DNA of 38,566 bases, taken from the NCBI GenBank assembly GCA_021802765.1, contig JAJZRI010000006.1, positions 1-38,566 on the forward strand, given 5' to 3'. The stretch is from Microcaldota archaeon (lineage in GTDB: Archaea > Micrarchaeota > Micrarchaeia > Micrarchaeales > CABMGC01). Made by a program: the position numbers and the translations under genes. The notes beneath the pieces were generated by a model. It worked only from the letters and a program-made list of their open reading frames with translations, was not told the DNA's origin and searched no databases. Of this stretch, positions 7,239 through 14,343 are shown one piece after another; the stretch's first letter is position 1, and each line of letters begins with the position of its first letter.

Positions 7239-8111
7239 TCAATAACTCTTATCAAACTCTTTTATAGCTAGTGGTATTGCATCAACAAGATCGGTAGCTA
7301 TTACGTGCATACCCATCTTCTTTGCAAGTCTATCGCCTATGGCAGCATGCAGATAGACTCCTGCGCATGCAGCTTGGAAGGCCGTCGCTCCTTGAGCTGC
7401 GTACCCGCATATTATCCCTGAAAGCACATCCCCGGAGCCCATCGTAGCAAGCGCCGCGCTACTAGGCCTGCACACTCTCGTCCTCTCTCCGTCAGTAACT
7501 ATCGTCTTGTGGCCCTTTAATACGACTATGATGCCTTTTTTGGCTGCAAGAGATGCAGCGTCCTTTATCCGCGCCGAAAAGTCAGTCGACGGCCTTGCGC
7601 CTGTGATCATGCGAAACTCTCCGTCGTGAGGGGTTGCTATTATTGACCCATTGCGCGCAGAGAATCTGATATCACCCAGTGCCTTGAGCGCATCCGCATC
7701 AACCACGACTGTCTTTTTGTTTCCTATGCTGCTATCTATTATTCTCCTGGAGCAGGCCAGAGCAGAACTCCCAATCCCAATTCCCATCCCAACGGCAATA
7801 GCATTAGACCTTGCTATCTCCTTTTTTATCTCTCTATTGAAGCGTATCTGCCTTGTTCCAAGCGCTGCGACTATTATATTCGGGGAGAGCCTGCGCACAG
7901 GATCAACAACAGCCCCAGGCACAAACGTCTTTACGTATCCTGCGCCAGTGCGCAGCGCAGCAAGTGAAGCAAGTACCGGTGCGCCGTGGAACCTCGAGCT
8001 CCCGCCTACTATAAGCGCAGTACCTCGTTCGCGCTTGTCTGCATAAAGTCGCAGCGGCCTTGATGCTGCGTCAAGATCTCTCCTGCCAAGAAACTCGTAT
8101 TCGCCAGACAT
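7239..8111 (-). CDS. nnrD: ADP/ATP-dependent NAD(P)H-hydrate dehydratase
   Basis: Repairs hydrated NAD(P)H by nucleotide-dependent dehydration. It belongs to the YjeF C-terminal/ribokinase-like family. Visible motifs are LIVGGSSRFHGAPVLA, ALRTGAGYVKTFVP, VVVDADALKAL, IIATPHDGEF, VLKGHKTIVTDG and the anion-hole segment ATMGSGDVLSG. The epimerase (NnrE/YjeF_N) domain often fused in archaea is absent, so the partner must be elsewhere or missing. ATG 8111 lies about 24 bp from the centre of a TATA element at 8129-8140, so a leaderless start fits; GTG 8120 is the longer alternative. The stop codon directly abuts the next gene region. Confidence 0.9.
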   Translation of the reverse strand: MSGEYEFLGRRDLDAASRPLRLYADKRERGTALIVGGSSRFHGAPVLASLAALRTGAGYVKTFVPGAVVDPVRRLSPNIIVAALGTRQIRFNREIKKEIARSNAIAVGMGIGIGSSALACSRRIIDSSIGNKKTVVVDADALKALGDIRFSARNGSIIATPHDGEFRMITGARPSTDFSARIKDAASLAAKKGIIVVLKGHKTIVTDGERTRVCRPSSAALATMGSGDVLSGIICGYAAQGATAFQAACAGVYLHAAIGDRLAKKMGMHVIATDLVDAIPLAIKEFDKSY

Positions 8112-8128
8112 GTCCCGCACGCCAAATG

Positions 8129-8140
8129 CTTTTATAATTG
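8129..8140. promoter_or_regulatory. shared divergent TATA box (nnrD / AbrB-like gene)
   Basis: The sequence cttttataattg works as a TATA box on both strands. Its centre, about 8135, is about 24 bp from the nnrD ATG (8111) and predicts a plus-strand start near 8161. That would place transcription start just downstream of TTG 8157, favouring a later translation start for the AbrB-like gene. Confidence 0.5.
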
Positions 8141-8177
8141 CTATCCGTATATATTATTGCAAGGTTTAATACCTGCT

Positions 8178-8183
8178 GGTGTT
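8178..8183 (+). promoter_or_regulatory. ribosome binding site before a possible AUA start
   Basis: GGTGTT followed by three bases and then ATA (8187). The same hexamer, spacing and ATA occur at 29460-29449 on the minus strand. Confidence 0.4.
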
Positions 8184-8186
8184 TCT

Positions 8187-9059
8187 ATAGTAAAGGTATA
8201 CAAATCAAAGAACGGTAAGCTAGTCATATACCTGCCGCTCGACGTGATAAGTTCGCTCAAGATAAAGGACGGCGACGAGGTGGGCTTCTTCAAGGCAGAG
8301 AACAAGTCATTTCTCTTCCTAAAGAATTCCGACATAGTAAGCATGCTGCATGGGCAACCAAAACCTGAAGAGGCAATGCCTCCTGCCAGGCCGGCTGCAA
8401 GTTTCTCCCCAGCATTAGTTGAAGGCCAGTATCAACCTTCGCAGGAGGAGCTTAGCGTACTTAGGAAGCTCGACACAATCCGCTACGAGAACCGTACTCA
8501 GGAGAGCATACTTAAAATACTAAATGAATCCGAAAGGAAGGTCTTCCAGAAGCTGGTAGCCAACAGTGCGGTTGGCAGGTTCAAGGGAAAAGATGGAAAG
8601 GACCACTACAGCATACCAAAGAGCATATATGACCGCTTCCTGATGAGAAAGAGGCCTCCCGCAAAGGAGGAGCCCTACAACTTCGTCGTTCCAAAGGTAG
8701 CGCCGCAGTCAGGCCAGGATGACAGCATTGCAGACCTTCAGAAGAACGGATTCATCGTGCTCCAGACAGAGGCCGAGGCTAGCAAGGTCTCGTTGCTCCT
8801 TGAGCAGAGCATAAGGCACGGGCAGGTGCTTGGCACAAGGTCGTTTAGCAAGAACCGTGAGTTCTACATACTCTCAAGGACCTATTTCGACAAGTACGCC
8901 CAGAGCATACTAAAGAAGCTAAGGGAGAGGAGCTACAAGCTTGCTGACCTATCCAAGGAATTGGGCATGGATGAGGAGGGTGCCCGCGGGATACTCTGCA
9001 TACTCTCCGAGAGTGGCGACGTGATGGAGAGGAAGAAGGAGCTCTTCTCAATAGCCTAA
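8187..9059 (+). CDS. AbrB/SpoVT-like domain protein with C-terminal winged-helix-like region
   Basis: The N-terminus has the swapped-hairpin AbrB pattern: VKVYKSKNGKLVIYLPLDV, then SSLKIKDGDEVGFF, typical of archaeal transcription factors and antitoxin-like regulators. A Pro/Ala-rich linker follows. A central helical part contains LRKLDTIRYENRT and ILNESERKVFQKL, and a C-terminal helix-turn-helix-like part contains KLADLSKELGMDEEGARGIL. It probably binds DNA; targets are unknown. Candidate starts are TTG 8157 (an extra MQGLIPAGVS segment, no ribosome binding site) and ATA 8187, which has GGTGTT three bases upstream and begins the domain exactly. With ATA it has 290 residues, with TTG 300. It is divergent from nnrD. 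Confidence 0.7.
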   Translation: MVKVYKSKNGKLVIYLPLDVISSLKIKDGDEVGFFKAENKSFLFLKNSDIVSMLHGQPKPEEAMPPARPAASFSPALVEGQYQPSQEELSVLRKLDTIRYENRTQESILKILNESERKVFQKLVANSAVGRFKGKDGKDHYSIPKSIYDRFLMRKRPPAKEEPYNFVVPKVAPQSGQDDSIADLQKNGFIVLQTEAEASKVSLLLEQSIRHGQVLGTRSFSKNREFYILSRTYFDKYAQSILKKLRERSYKLADLSKELGMDEEGARGILCILSESGDVMERKKELFSIA

Positions 9060-9064
9060 AAGCG

Positions 9065-9220
9065 TCAGGCTATTGCTGCATGGTCAAGGACCAGCACAAG
9101 CACTATGAATATGATCACTACTGCGAGGAAGATCTTGACATTGAGCTGCGGTCCCCTTTCAGGCGCATCGTAGAAGCTAAGTACGCCTGCTTGCGACTGC
9201 GGAGTGTTCAATGATGCCAT
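9065..9220 (-). CDS. sec61b: Preprotein translocase subunit Sec61-beta (SecG family)
   Basis: A 51-residue tail-anchored protein with a polar N-terminus (MASLNTPQSQAGVLSFYDAP), a short basic/proline linker (ERGPQLN) and one C-terminal membrane helix (VKIFLAVVIIFIVLVLVL). This is the arrangement of archaeal Sec61-beta, the small accessory subunit of the SecYE channel; the PQLNVK step before the helix resembles the family's 'P.I..' motif. ATG 9220 is chosen because the longer upstream reading overlaps the divergent gene and its promoter. A TATA-like element at 9249-9260 is suitably placed. It converges on the AbrB-like gene with a 5-bp gap. Other Sec genes in this window (secD, secF, ftsY, SRP RNA) complement it. 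Confidence 0.82.
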   Translation of the reverse strand: MASLNTPQSQAGVLSFYDAPERGPQLNVKIFLAVVIIFIVLVLVLDHAAIA

Positions 9221-9248
9221 TTCAACCAAATCATTATCTGTGTCAAAA

Positions 9249-9260
9249 CATTTAAAACGT
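9249..9260 (-). promoter_or_regulatory. TATA box of sec61b
   Basis: The minus strand reads acgttttaaatg, centred about 34 bp before ATG 9220, predicting a short leader. Confidence 0.45.
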
Positions 9261-9285
9261 TTCCATTGCGCTGCATGCGCAAAAC

Positions 9286-9294
9286 CTTTTAATC
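9286..9294 (+). promoter_or_regulatory. TATA box of the 9315 membrane protein
   Basis: cttttaatc centred at about 9290 places the transcription start at or next to ATG 9315, consistent with a leaderless mRNA. Confidence 0.45.
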
Positions 9295-9314
9295 CTTGGA
9301 TATAAATTAGATTC

Positions 9315-9827
9315 ATGGCAAAGAATGTCTCCTCTGACTCCGAGGACGAAGAGGAGCACCCAAGAAAATCCGGAATGCAAGGAGACGTAAGGATATACGA
9401 GCCGATGTTCGTATGGATATTTCTGCTCTCGGTAGCCGTGGTGCTTAACATAATACTTGCGGATACTCCATTCATCGCGCAGGGCACCTTTACCTATACT
9501 CTCTCGGACAATTACATACGGTTCATACTCCAGTTCCCAGGCATGGTCGTTTTGCCGCTGATAATCGGTGCAATGATCGGGTCAGATGTCGGCAGGAAGT
9601 CGACATCGGCAAAGAGCGCCACTAAGGCAGGGCTTCTAAACGGCGTATATGCCTCGCTGGTATACCTGATAGCAATAATAGTAATCTACATGGTAGTAAG
9701 CTATCTCACGATGCAGTACGTCTCAAAGGAGGCGCTCGTCACCCAGGACATCATAGTCCCGATAATGGTATTTATTGCAACGCTTGAATCCTTTGCACTG
9801 CTCTCCTTCCTCAAGAAGGTCGGATAA
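9315..9827 (+). CDS. Four-helix membrane protein, unknown
   Basis: A 170-residue protein with an acidic N-terminus (SSDSEDEEEH) and four predicted membrane helices at about 32-54, 70-92, 106-130 and 145-166. The second loop contains GSDVGRKSTSAKSATKAG, a basic Ser/Thr-rich stretch likely facing the cytoplasm. No motif is recognised. The start ATG 9315 lies about 25 bp from a TATA box, so translation is probably leaderless. It is divergent from sec61b, with a separate TATA element, and convergent with the GTPase gene. It has the general look of small DPANN membrane proteins annotated as hypothetical. Confidence 0.75.
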   Translation: MAKNVSSDSEDEEEHPRKSGMQGDVRIYEPMFVWIFLLSVAVVLNIILADTPFIAQGTFTYTLSDNYIRFILQFPGMVVLPLIIGAMIGSDVGRKSTSAKSATKAGLLNGVYASLVYLIAIIVIYMVVSYLTMQYVSKEALVTQDIIVPIMVFIATLESFALLSFLKKVG

Positions 9828-9835
9828 ATTATTAA

Positions 9836-11005
9836 TCACTTAGCGGTGCTAATTATCCTTATGACGTCGCAGTCATGCAGCTCATACTCCTTTTGAACCC
9901 TGATCTTGCTCCTTGCGTCCACGGCGTACTTCATCCCCTTCCCTATGTCGCTATGCACCCTGAACGCAAGGTCCTGTGCCGTAGATCCTTTCTTCATGAG
10001 TATGGCATCGGGAAGCACGTTTCCGGAATGGTCCGAGTAGTGCGTCTCATCCTCCACAGGATAGACTACTATGTTGTCAAGAGCCCCAAACACGGCCGCA
10101 TTGACTAGATCCTGCACGCCGGTGCCCCCATTCCTCGCTACGTAACTCCTCATGTACTCAAGCGCCTTTCCCTGCTCCGCACTCGTCTCCTTGAGCACCT
10201 TGAAGTCCTTTGCGCCAGGGCTGTAATCAACTATTCCTATTTTTGCCGCCTTGACAAGCGCAAGCTCTATTGCAGCAGAGCATTTCACAACAATAACTCC
10301 ATCAAGTCTTGACTTCAGGGATTCGAATGCCGCATCGCTTGACTGATCTGCCTTGTTAGCAGCAATTATCAGCGGCTTATTCTCCCTCAGTAAAGCAAGC
10401 GAGAACTTCCTCGCAAGCTCCCTGTCCCAGTTCGTGTTGGAGAGAGCAACGAAGCACTTCTCGGCTGCTCTCCTTACCTGCTCAGGGCTCGTTTTAAATC
10501 CAGAGAGCAACTCGAAGACTGCGACATCCCCGTCGGGCCTCTTTATCAGCGTGTTTTTGTGCCTGAGTATGATCTCTGCGAGCCATTCAGCCATCTCGTC
10601 CTGTATCATCTTTACCTCATTTGAAGGATCGCAGTTTTCGCATGGAGCTCCTTCAGAGTCGGTGCGCCCGCTGAGATCTACAACCTGTATCAGAACATCG
10701 GCATTCACAAGGTCGTTGAGGAACTGGTTGCCCCTGCCCTTTCCAAGATGTGCTCCAGGGACAAGACCGGCAACGTCTACGAGGTTCGCTGGTATGTGTC
10801 GCACTCCATTAGAGCATGTGGAATTTCTTGGCGTGCACTTCACCTTCAATCCGACTTCTGCGCACTCATGATTTGCGTACGCCACTCCAAGGTTCGGCTT
10901 TATCGTTGTGAATGCGTAATCCGCAATGTCCACTTCAATAGAAGTGAGCGCCGAAAAGAGGGTGCTCTTGCCCTTGTTCGGAGCCCCGACTATTCCTATA
11001 AGCAA
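9836..11005 (-). CDS. Obg/YchF-family GTPase with TGS domain
   Basis: A 389-residue TRAFAC GTPase of the archaeal YchF/OLA1-like group. Motifs: G1 GAPNKGKST (residues 7-15), switch/G2 region FTTIKPNLGVAYA, G3 DVAGLVPGAHLGKGRGNQFL, G4 NKAD (~215) and a C-terminal TGS domain (~310-389) ending in YELHDCDVIRIIS. The NKAD motif implies GTP specificity, unlike bacterial YchF/OLA1, which carry a changed G4 and use ATP. Several cysteines between G2 and G3 (CAEVGLKVKCTPRNSTC) are typical of archaeal members. The family associates with ribosomes. TTG 11005 is the only plausible start; AGTGAT stands three bases before it. It shares an upstream TATA region with tRNA-Leu. Confidence 0.9.
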   Translation of the reverse strand: MLIGIVGAPNKGKSTLFSALTSIEVDIADYAFTTIKPNLGVAYANHECAEVGLKVKCTPRNSTCSNGVRHIPANLVDVAGLVPGAHLGKGRGNQFLNDLVNADVLIQVVDLSGRTDSEGAPCENCDPSNEVKMIQDEMAEWLAEIILRHKNTLIKRPDGDVAVFELLSGFKTSPEQVRRAAEKCFVALSNTNWDRELARKFSLALLRENKPLIIAANKADQSSDAAFESLKSRLDGVIVVKCSAAIELALVKAAKIGIVDYSPGAKDFKVLKETSAEQGKALEYMRSYVARNGGTGVQDLVNAAVFGALDNIVVYPVEDETHYSDHSGNVLPDAILMKKGSTAQDLAFRVHSDIGKGMKYAVDARSKIRVQKEYELHDCDVIRIISTAK

Positions 11006-11032
11006 AAAATCACTATTCTTAATAGGGCGTGA

Positions 11033-11041
11033 GCTTTAATA
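11033..11041. promoter_or_regulatory. shared divergent TATA box (GTPase / tRNA-Leu)
   Basis: gctttaata centred near 11037. Read on plus it predicts a start near 11063, seven bases before the tRNA. Read on minus (tattaaagc) it predicts a start near 11011, six bases before TTG 11005. Confidence 0.45.
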
Positions 11042-11069
11042 GCATTTCTAGGCAAATAGAATCTGCTGC

Positions 11070-11155
11070 GCGGGGGTGGCAGAGCTTGGCCAAATGCGAC
11101 AGGTTCAGGGCCTGTTTCCTTTGTGGATACGAGAGTTCAAATCTCTCCCCCCGCA
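11070..11155 (+). tRNA. tRNA-Leu (anticodon CAG)
   Basis: An 86-nt type II tRNA without an encoded CCA. Acceptor GCGGGGG pairs with CCCCCGC, with discriminator A. The D-arm contains AGCTTGGCCAAA. The anticodon stem ACAGG/CCTGT encloses TTCAGGG (anticodon CAG, reading CTG). The long variable arm TTCCTTTGTGGATAC and T-arm GAGAG-TTCAAAT-CTCTC are intact. No intron is visible. Confidence 0.95.
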
Positions 11156-11237
11156 TCATTGCCAGAAACCTGTCCCCTTCTTGACTCACTAAGGCAATCT
11201 GGCATATCCCTAAAATCAGAGAATCAGCATGAACTGT

Positions 11238-13913
11238 TTAGCTACCCTTCTTACTTTTTGATGCATACCTGTATCCTGTAGCGGCTAAGACTATCAGCAC
11301 TGCAGCAACCTCAATCTCTAGAGTGGTTGACGGGCTGCTTCCTGTGGCAAGTGCCTGGCCGGGTGAAGCTGTGCTGTTGTAAGTTGGTGATGTCAAGTTG
11401 CTCCCTCCTTTGCCCATGCTTGTATTATTTGACACGCTCCTGTTTGTTGTCTGATCCTGTGCTGCAACTGCATTATTTGGGGCAGTTGAAGTGTAATTGT
11501 GCATGGTCGTATTCTGCGACTTGTTGTCCGTGGTGCTGTTGGTCGCTGACATTATGTTAGAAACCTGCGTGGCGAGTACAACTGTGACCATGGGATTGTA
11601 GCTTCCAGGGGCGACACCGGTACCTCCGCTCCCTAATATCTGGATGCCGCTGCTCTGCTGTTGCTGATTCTGTACCGACCCGAATACTCCTACAATAGGA
11701 TCAGGTGATATCGAGAAAGTCATTGTATGCGATGTCGCATTCACATTGAAAGGTGTTATCTCCTTCCAGAATGTCCCGTTGAATATGTATGGAGCCGGAG
11801 AGGTGTAATCAGAAGGATAGCCTATTGTAACATTGATGCTGCCTACTGAGTTTGTTGCAGCTGATGAGACGCTTATGTTAAGCACAACTAGCTTTGAAAG
11901 TACAGATCCAGCAACTGGAGACGCGTTTGGCGCAGAAGTAATCTTCGCTGTGACGTTCTTGATAAGCACATTTGCAGTAATGCTGTTTGAGGTGTGCACG
12001 TTGATTGTGGTATTGGACTGCATGTAATTGAAGCTTGACACGGAATTTGCAGGAAGCAGTATGTTTATCCTGCTCATGTTGTTCCATGTGCCTACATTCA
12101 CCACGGCATTCTCGGAGTATGCAGTAATCATATCGCTGTCAGTCACTCTCCCCGTCACGCTGTAAGTTCCAGGCGACTTGAAGACTATGTTGCTGCCCGA
12201 TATCAGTGCTACTGCACTGGATGTAGCATTGCCATTTTGCGATACGGAATAGCTGACATTGTCATACCGTTCCGTGCCTCCAGTCACATTGCCTAAAAAT
12301 GATATGACCTGTCCCGTGCTTATTGTTGAGGAGAATGGCATTATCTCAATGCTTGGCGGCGGATTTATCAGTATATTGCCGCTTAAGCTACTTGCATTGC
12401 TAGGATAAGATGCGGAGTCAGTTATCACCACGCCAAATTGTTCCGGACTATTTGCAACATCAGAAGACGTGGGCGTGTATGTGAAATTACTGCTTGTTGC
12501 AGAATCGTTTGTTATGGGATAATTGTCAACTACCGCATTTGTTATCGGATTCAGTACTAGCCAATTATAGGTATATGGCGCCGTGCCTCCGGACGCGTTG
12601 ACGGTAAGTGATATCGGTGTTCCTTGGTCAACAGCGTTTGCAGAAGCTGTAAACGAGGCGATACTAAGGGACTGGGATATTTCAGTGCGTTGGTTTACAG
12701 AGTTGGCAGCTACTGGCACATATGCCGAATCAGTTATTATGACATTGGCATAAACAGATCCAACGTCTCCCAGTTGAGGCTGCCATTCGAAAGTATTGCT
12801 TGTTGAAGCGTTAAGATATAACGCATTAGCAATGAGTGAATCTGTTATACTGTTGTACACTGAAAAATTGTAAGTATATGGTGGACTGCCTCCAGACACC
12901 TCCGCGTTAATCATGTCGTTCTGACCAGCATCCAGTGCAGAGACAACATTGCCTAATGTAACTGAAGGCAATGGATTTACTGTTATGCTGCTTGCATTAG
13001 TTGCATTAATTCCATGCTTGTTATCCCTATCATCTCCAGAACCTTTGCCATCATTGTACCCTACACTCACGCAATAACTCGCGTTTGACGAAAGCAAACT
13101 TATATTTAAAGAACTTCCAGTCGCGTTCGTTATGGCAGCATTAGAGGCGCAGTCTGGCGATGAACCACTGTACCATTGATACGTGTAGTTTCCATCGCCA
13201 TTCAATACCTTCGTATTCAATTCAAGTGTTTGTCCCTGATCAATTGCTGGGTTTAGGGGCATGATAAGGACCGCCAGCGCATTTACTGTTATATTGGAAG
13301 AGGCTGATGCATGCATACCTGCGCTGTCTGTTGCATTTATAACAACCGTGTAAGTCCCACTTTTTAGAGCATTCATGGTTAGTTCGCACGACGCATGTTT
13401 GCAGCTGCCTTCGTGCGCTATAAAACCCTGCGGGATTATCCAATTAAATGAATACGGAGGAGTTCCATCGATTGCATTAGCGATAAAATTCACGTACTTT
13501 TGCCCTACATCCGAGCTGAGGGTTACCATTGGATCTGGATTTACCTTGACACGACCTATATCCTTGCAACTATTATTGGTAGAATTAGCAGGGTAGTCCA
13601 TTTCAACATAATATTTTTGTGATGAATTTGGCGATTCTATAAACTGGGTTGATGCCGAATTGGTAGTTATTGAATTAATTGGACCGACCTGAACTGACTC
13701 TTTGCTGCATGATTTGCCATAAAGAGTGACGTTATACGGTGCGGATCCGCCATTCCAGCTTACATTAATGGCTACCTGCTGGCCCATGTCTATCTTGGTC
13801 CTGTTTAGTGAACCTGGAATAACTATTGAGGCATTCACAGTCAATACGATCAGCATTATTGCCATGATTGCCGTATTTATGGCAAGCCTGCTGCAGGAAA
13901 TGCGATTGAACAT
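11238..13913 (-). CDS. Secreted Ig-like-repeat surface protein with C-terminal anchor
   Basis: An ~891-residue cell-surface protein. A signal peptide (LAINTAIMAIMLIVLTVNAS) is followed by about six Ig/PKD-like repeats. Each opens with D-x-G-Q-like residues and contains a GG-x-x-PY-x-Y-N core, for example GGSAPYNVTLYG, GTPPYSFNWI, GGSPPYTYNFSV and GGTAPYTYNWLV. Asn-x-Ser/Thr sequons are abundant throughout. A later domain (YIFNGTFWKEITPF then FSISPDPIVGVFG) resembles the last domain before the stalk in archaeal surface proteins. A Ser/Thr/Asn-rich stalk leads to one helix (IEVAAVLIVLAATGYRYA) and a basic end KSKKGS. This topology fits an S-layer-like or adhesive protein. ATG 13913 is preferred over TTG 13916. 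Repeat structure is seen directly; the role is inferred. Confidence 0.85.
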   Translation of the reverse strand: MFNRISCSRLAINTAIMAIMLIVLTVNASIVIPGSLNRTKIDMGQQVAINVSWNGGSAPYNVTLYGKSCSKESVQVGPINSITTNSASTQFIESPNSSQKYYVEMDYPANSTNNSCKDIGRVKVNPDPMVTLSSDVGQKYVNFIANAIDGTPPYSFNWIIPQGFIAHEGSCKHASCELTMNALKSGTYTVVINATDSAGMHASASSNITVNALAVLIMPLNPAIDQGQTLELNTKVLNGDGNYTYQWYSGSSPDCASNAAITNATGSSLNISLLSSNASYCVSVGYNDGKGSGDDRDNKHGINATNASSITVNPLPSVTLGNVVSALDAGQNDMINAEVSGGSPPYTYNFSVYNSITDSLIANALYLNASTSNTFEWQPQLGDVGSVYANVIITDSAYVPVAANSVNQRTEISQSLSIASFTASANAVDQGTPISLTVNASGGTAPYTYNWLVLNPITNAVVDNYPITNDSATSSNFTYTPTSSDVANSPEQFGVVITDSASYPSNASSLSGNILINPPPSIEIMPFSSTISTGQVISFLGNVTGGTERYDNVSYSVSQNGNATSSAVALISGSNIVFKSPGTYSVTGRVTDSDMITAYSENAVVNVGTWNNMSRINILLPANSVSSFNYMQSNTTINVHTSNSITANVLIKNVTAKITSAPNASPVAGSVLSKLVVLNISVSSAATNSVGSINVTIGYPSDYTSPAPYIFNGTFWKEITPFNVNATSHTMTFSISPDPIVGVFGSVQNQQQQSSGIQILGSGGTGVAPGSYNPMVTVVLATQVSNIMSATNSTTDNKSQNTTMHNYTSTAPNNAVAAQDQTTNRSVSNNTSMGKGGSNLTSPTYNSTASPGQALATGSSPSTTLEIEVAAVLIVLAATGYRYASKSKKGS

Positions 13914-13944
13914 CAAATCATATAGTGCATTATATCGGATTTCC

Positions 13945-13960
13945 TATATTTATATTTTAC
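13945..13960 (-). promoter_or_regulatory. TATA box of the surface protein gene
   Basis: An AT-rich element, read on minus as gtaaaatataaatata, centred about 39 bp before ATG 13913, predicting a short leader of about 13 nt. Confidence 0.4.
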
Positions 13961-14036
13961 CTCAAGTGATTTTTGCGCCAAATCAGGGCGCCCGAAAGAG
14001 TTAAAATATTTGATAATGTAAGCTATGGTGATACTG

Positions 14037-14321
14037 ATGCCTAATCAGCGAAAAGAGAGCACAATTGTCGTTGTAGACCCGAAGCTCGTCATGGAGCGCT
14101 ATCTTCAATATAGGGAGAACCACAAGGGATGGCATATCTTCCGCACGCTTTACTGGAGCATATACTTCCTAGTCATTGGCACGCTTCTTGTATACTACAA
14201 TTCCATATTCTCATCCGCAACTGCATTCCTCGGAACAGCCTCCCTGATCCTTGCAGTAATGTTGATACTATACGGACTCACCGAAGCGCTGCACCATCAG
14301 CTGATGAGAAAGTACAACTGA
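14037..14321 (+). CDS. Small two-helix membrane protein
   Basis: A 94-residue protein with a basic N-terminal cytoplasmic part (MPNQRKESTIVVVDPKLVMERYLQY) and two predicted membrane helices: TLYWSIYFLVIGTLLVYY at about 39-56 and ATAFLGTASLILAVMLILYG at about 62-81. A short basic tail (HHQLMRKYN) follows. ATG 14037 has GGTGAT four bases upstream; ATG 14025 overlaps that box and is less likely. It lies 22 bp before secF, and both are probably in one transcript. The link to protein export is by position only; no family recognised. Confidence 0.68.
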   Translation: MPNQRKESTIVVVDPKLVMERYLQYRENHKGWHIFRTLYWSIYFLVIGTLLVYYNSIFSSATAFLGTASLILAVMLILYGLTEALHHQLMRKYN

Positions 14322-14343
14322 AGGAAATACTGAACTGATATCG

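Noticed and set aside
9065-9487. Sec61-beta read as a 140-residue protein
   Set aside because: The N-terminal extension is antisense to another gene and crosses the promoter; MASLNTP at 9220 gives the family length.
11156-11237. Possible small RNA between tRNA-Leu and the surface protein gene
   Set aside because: Only 82 bp with no clear promoter, hairpin or terminator; it is the tail region of two converging genes.
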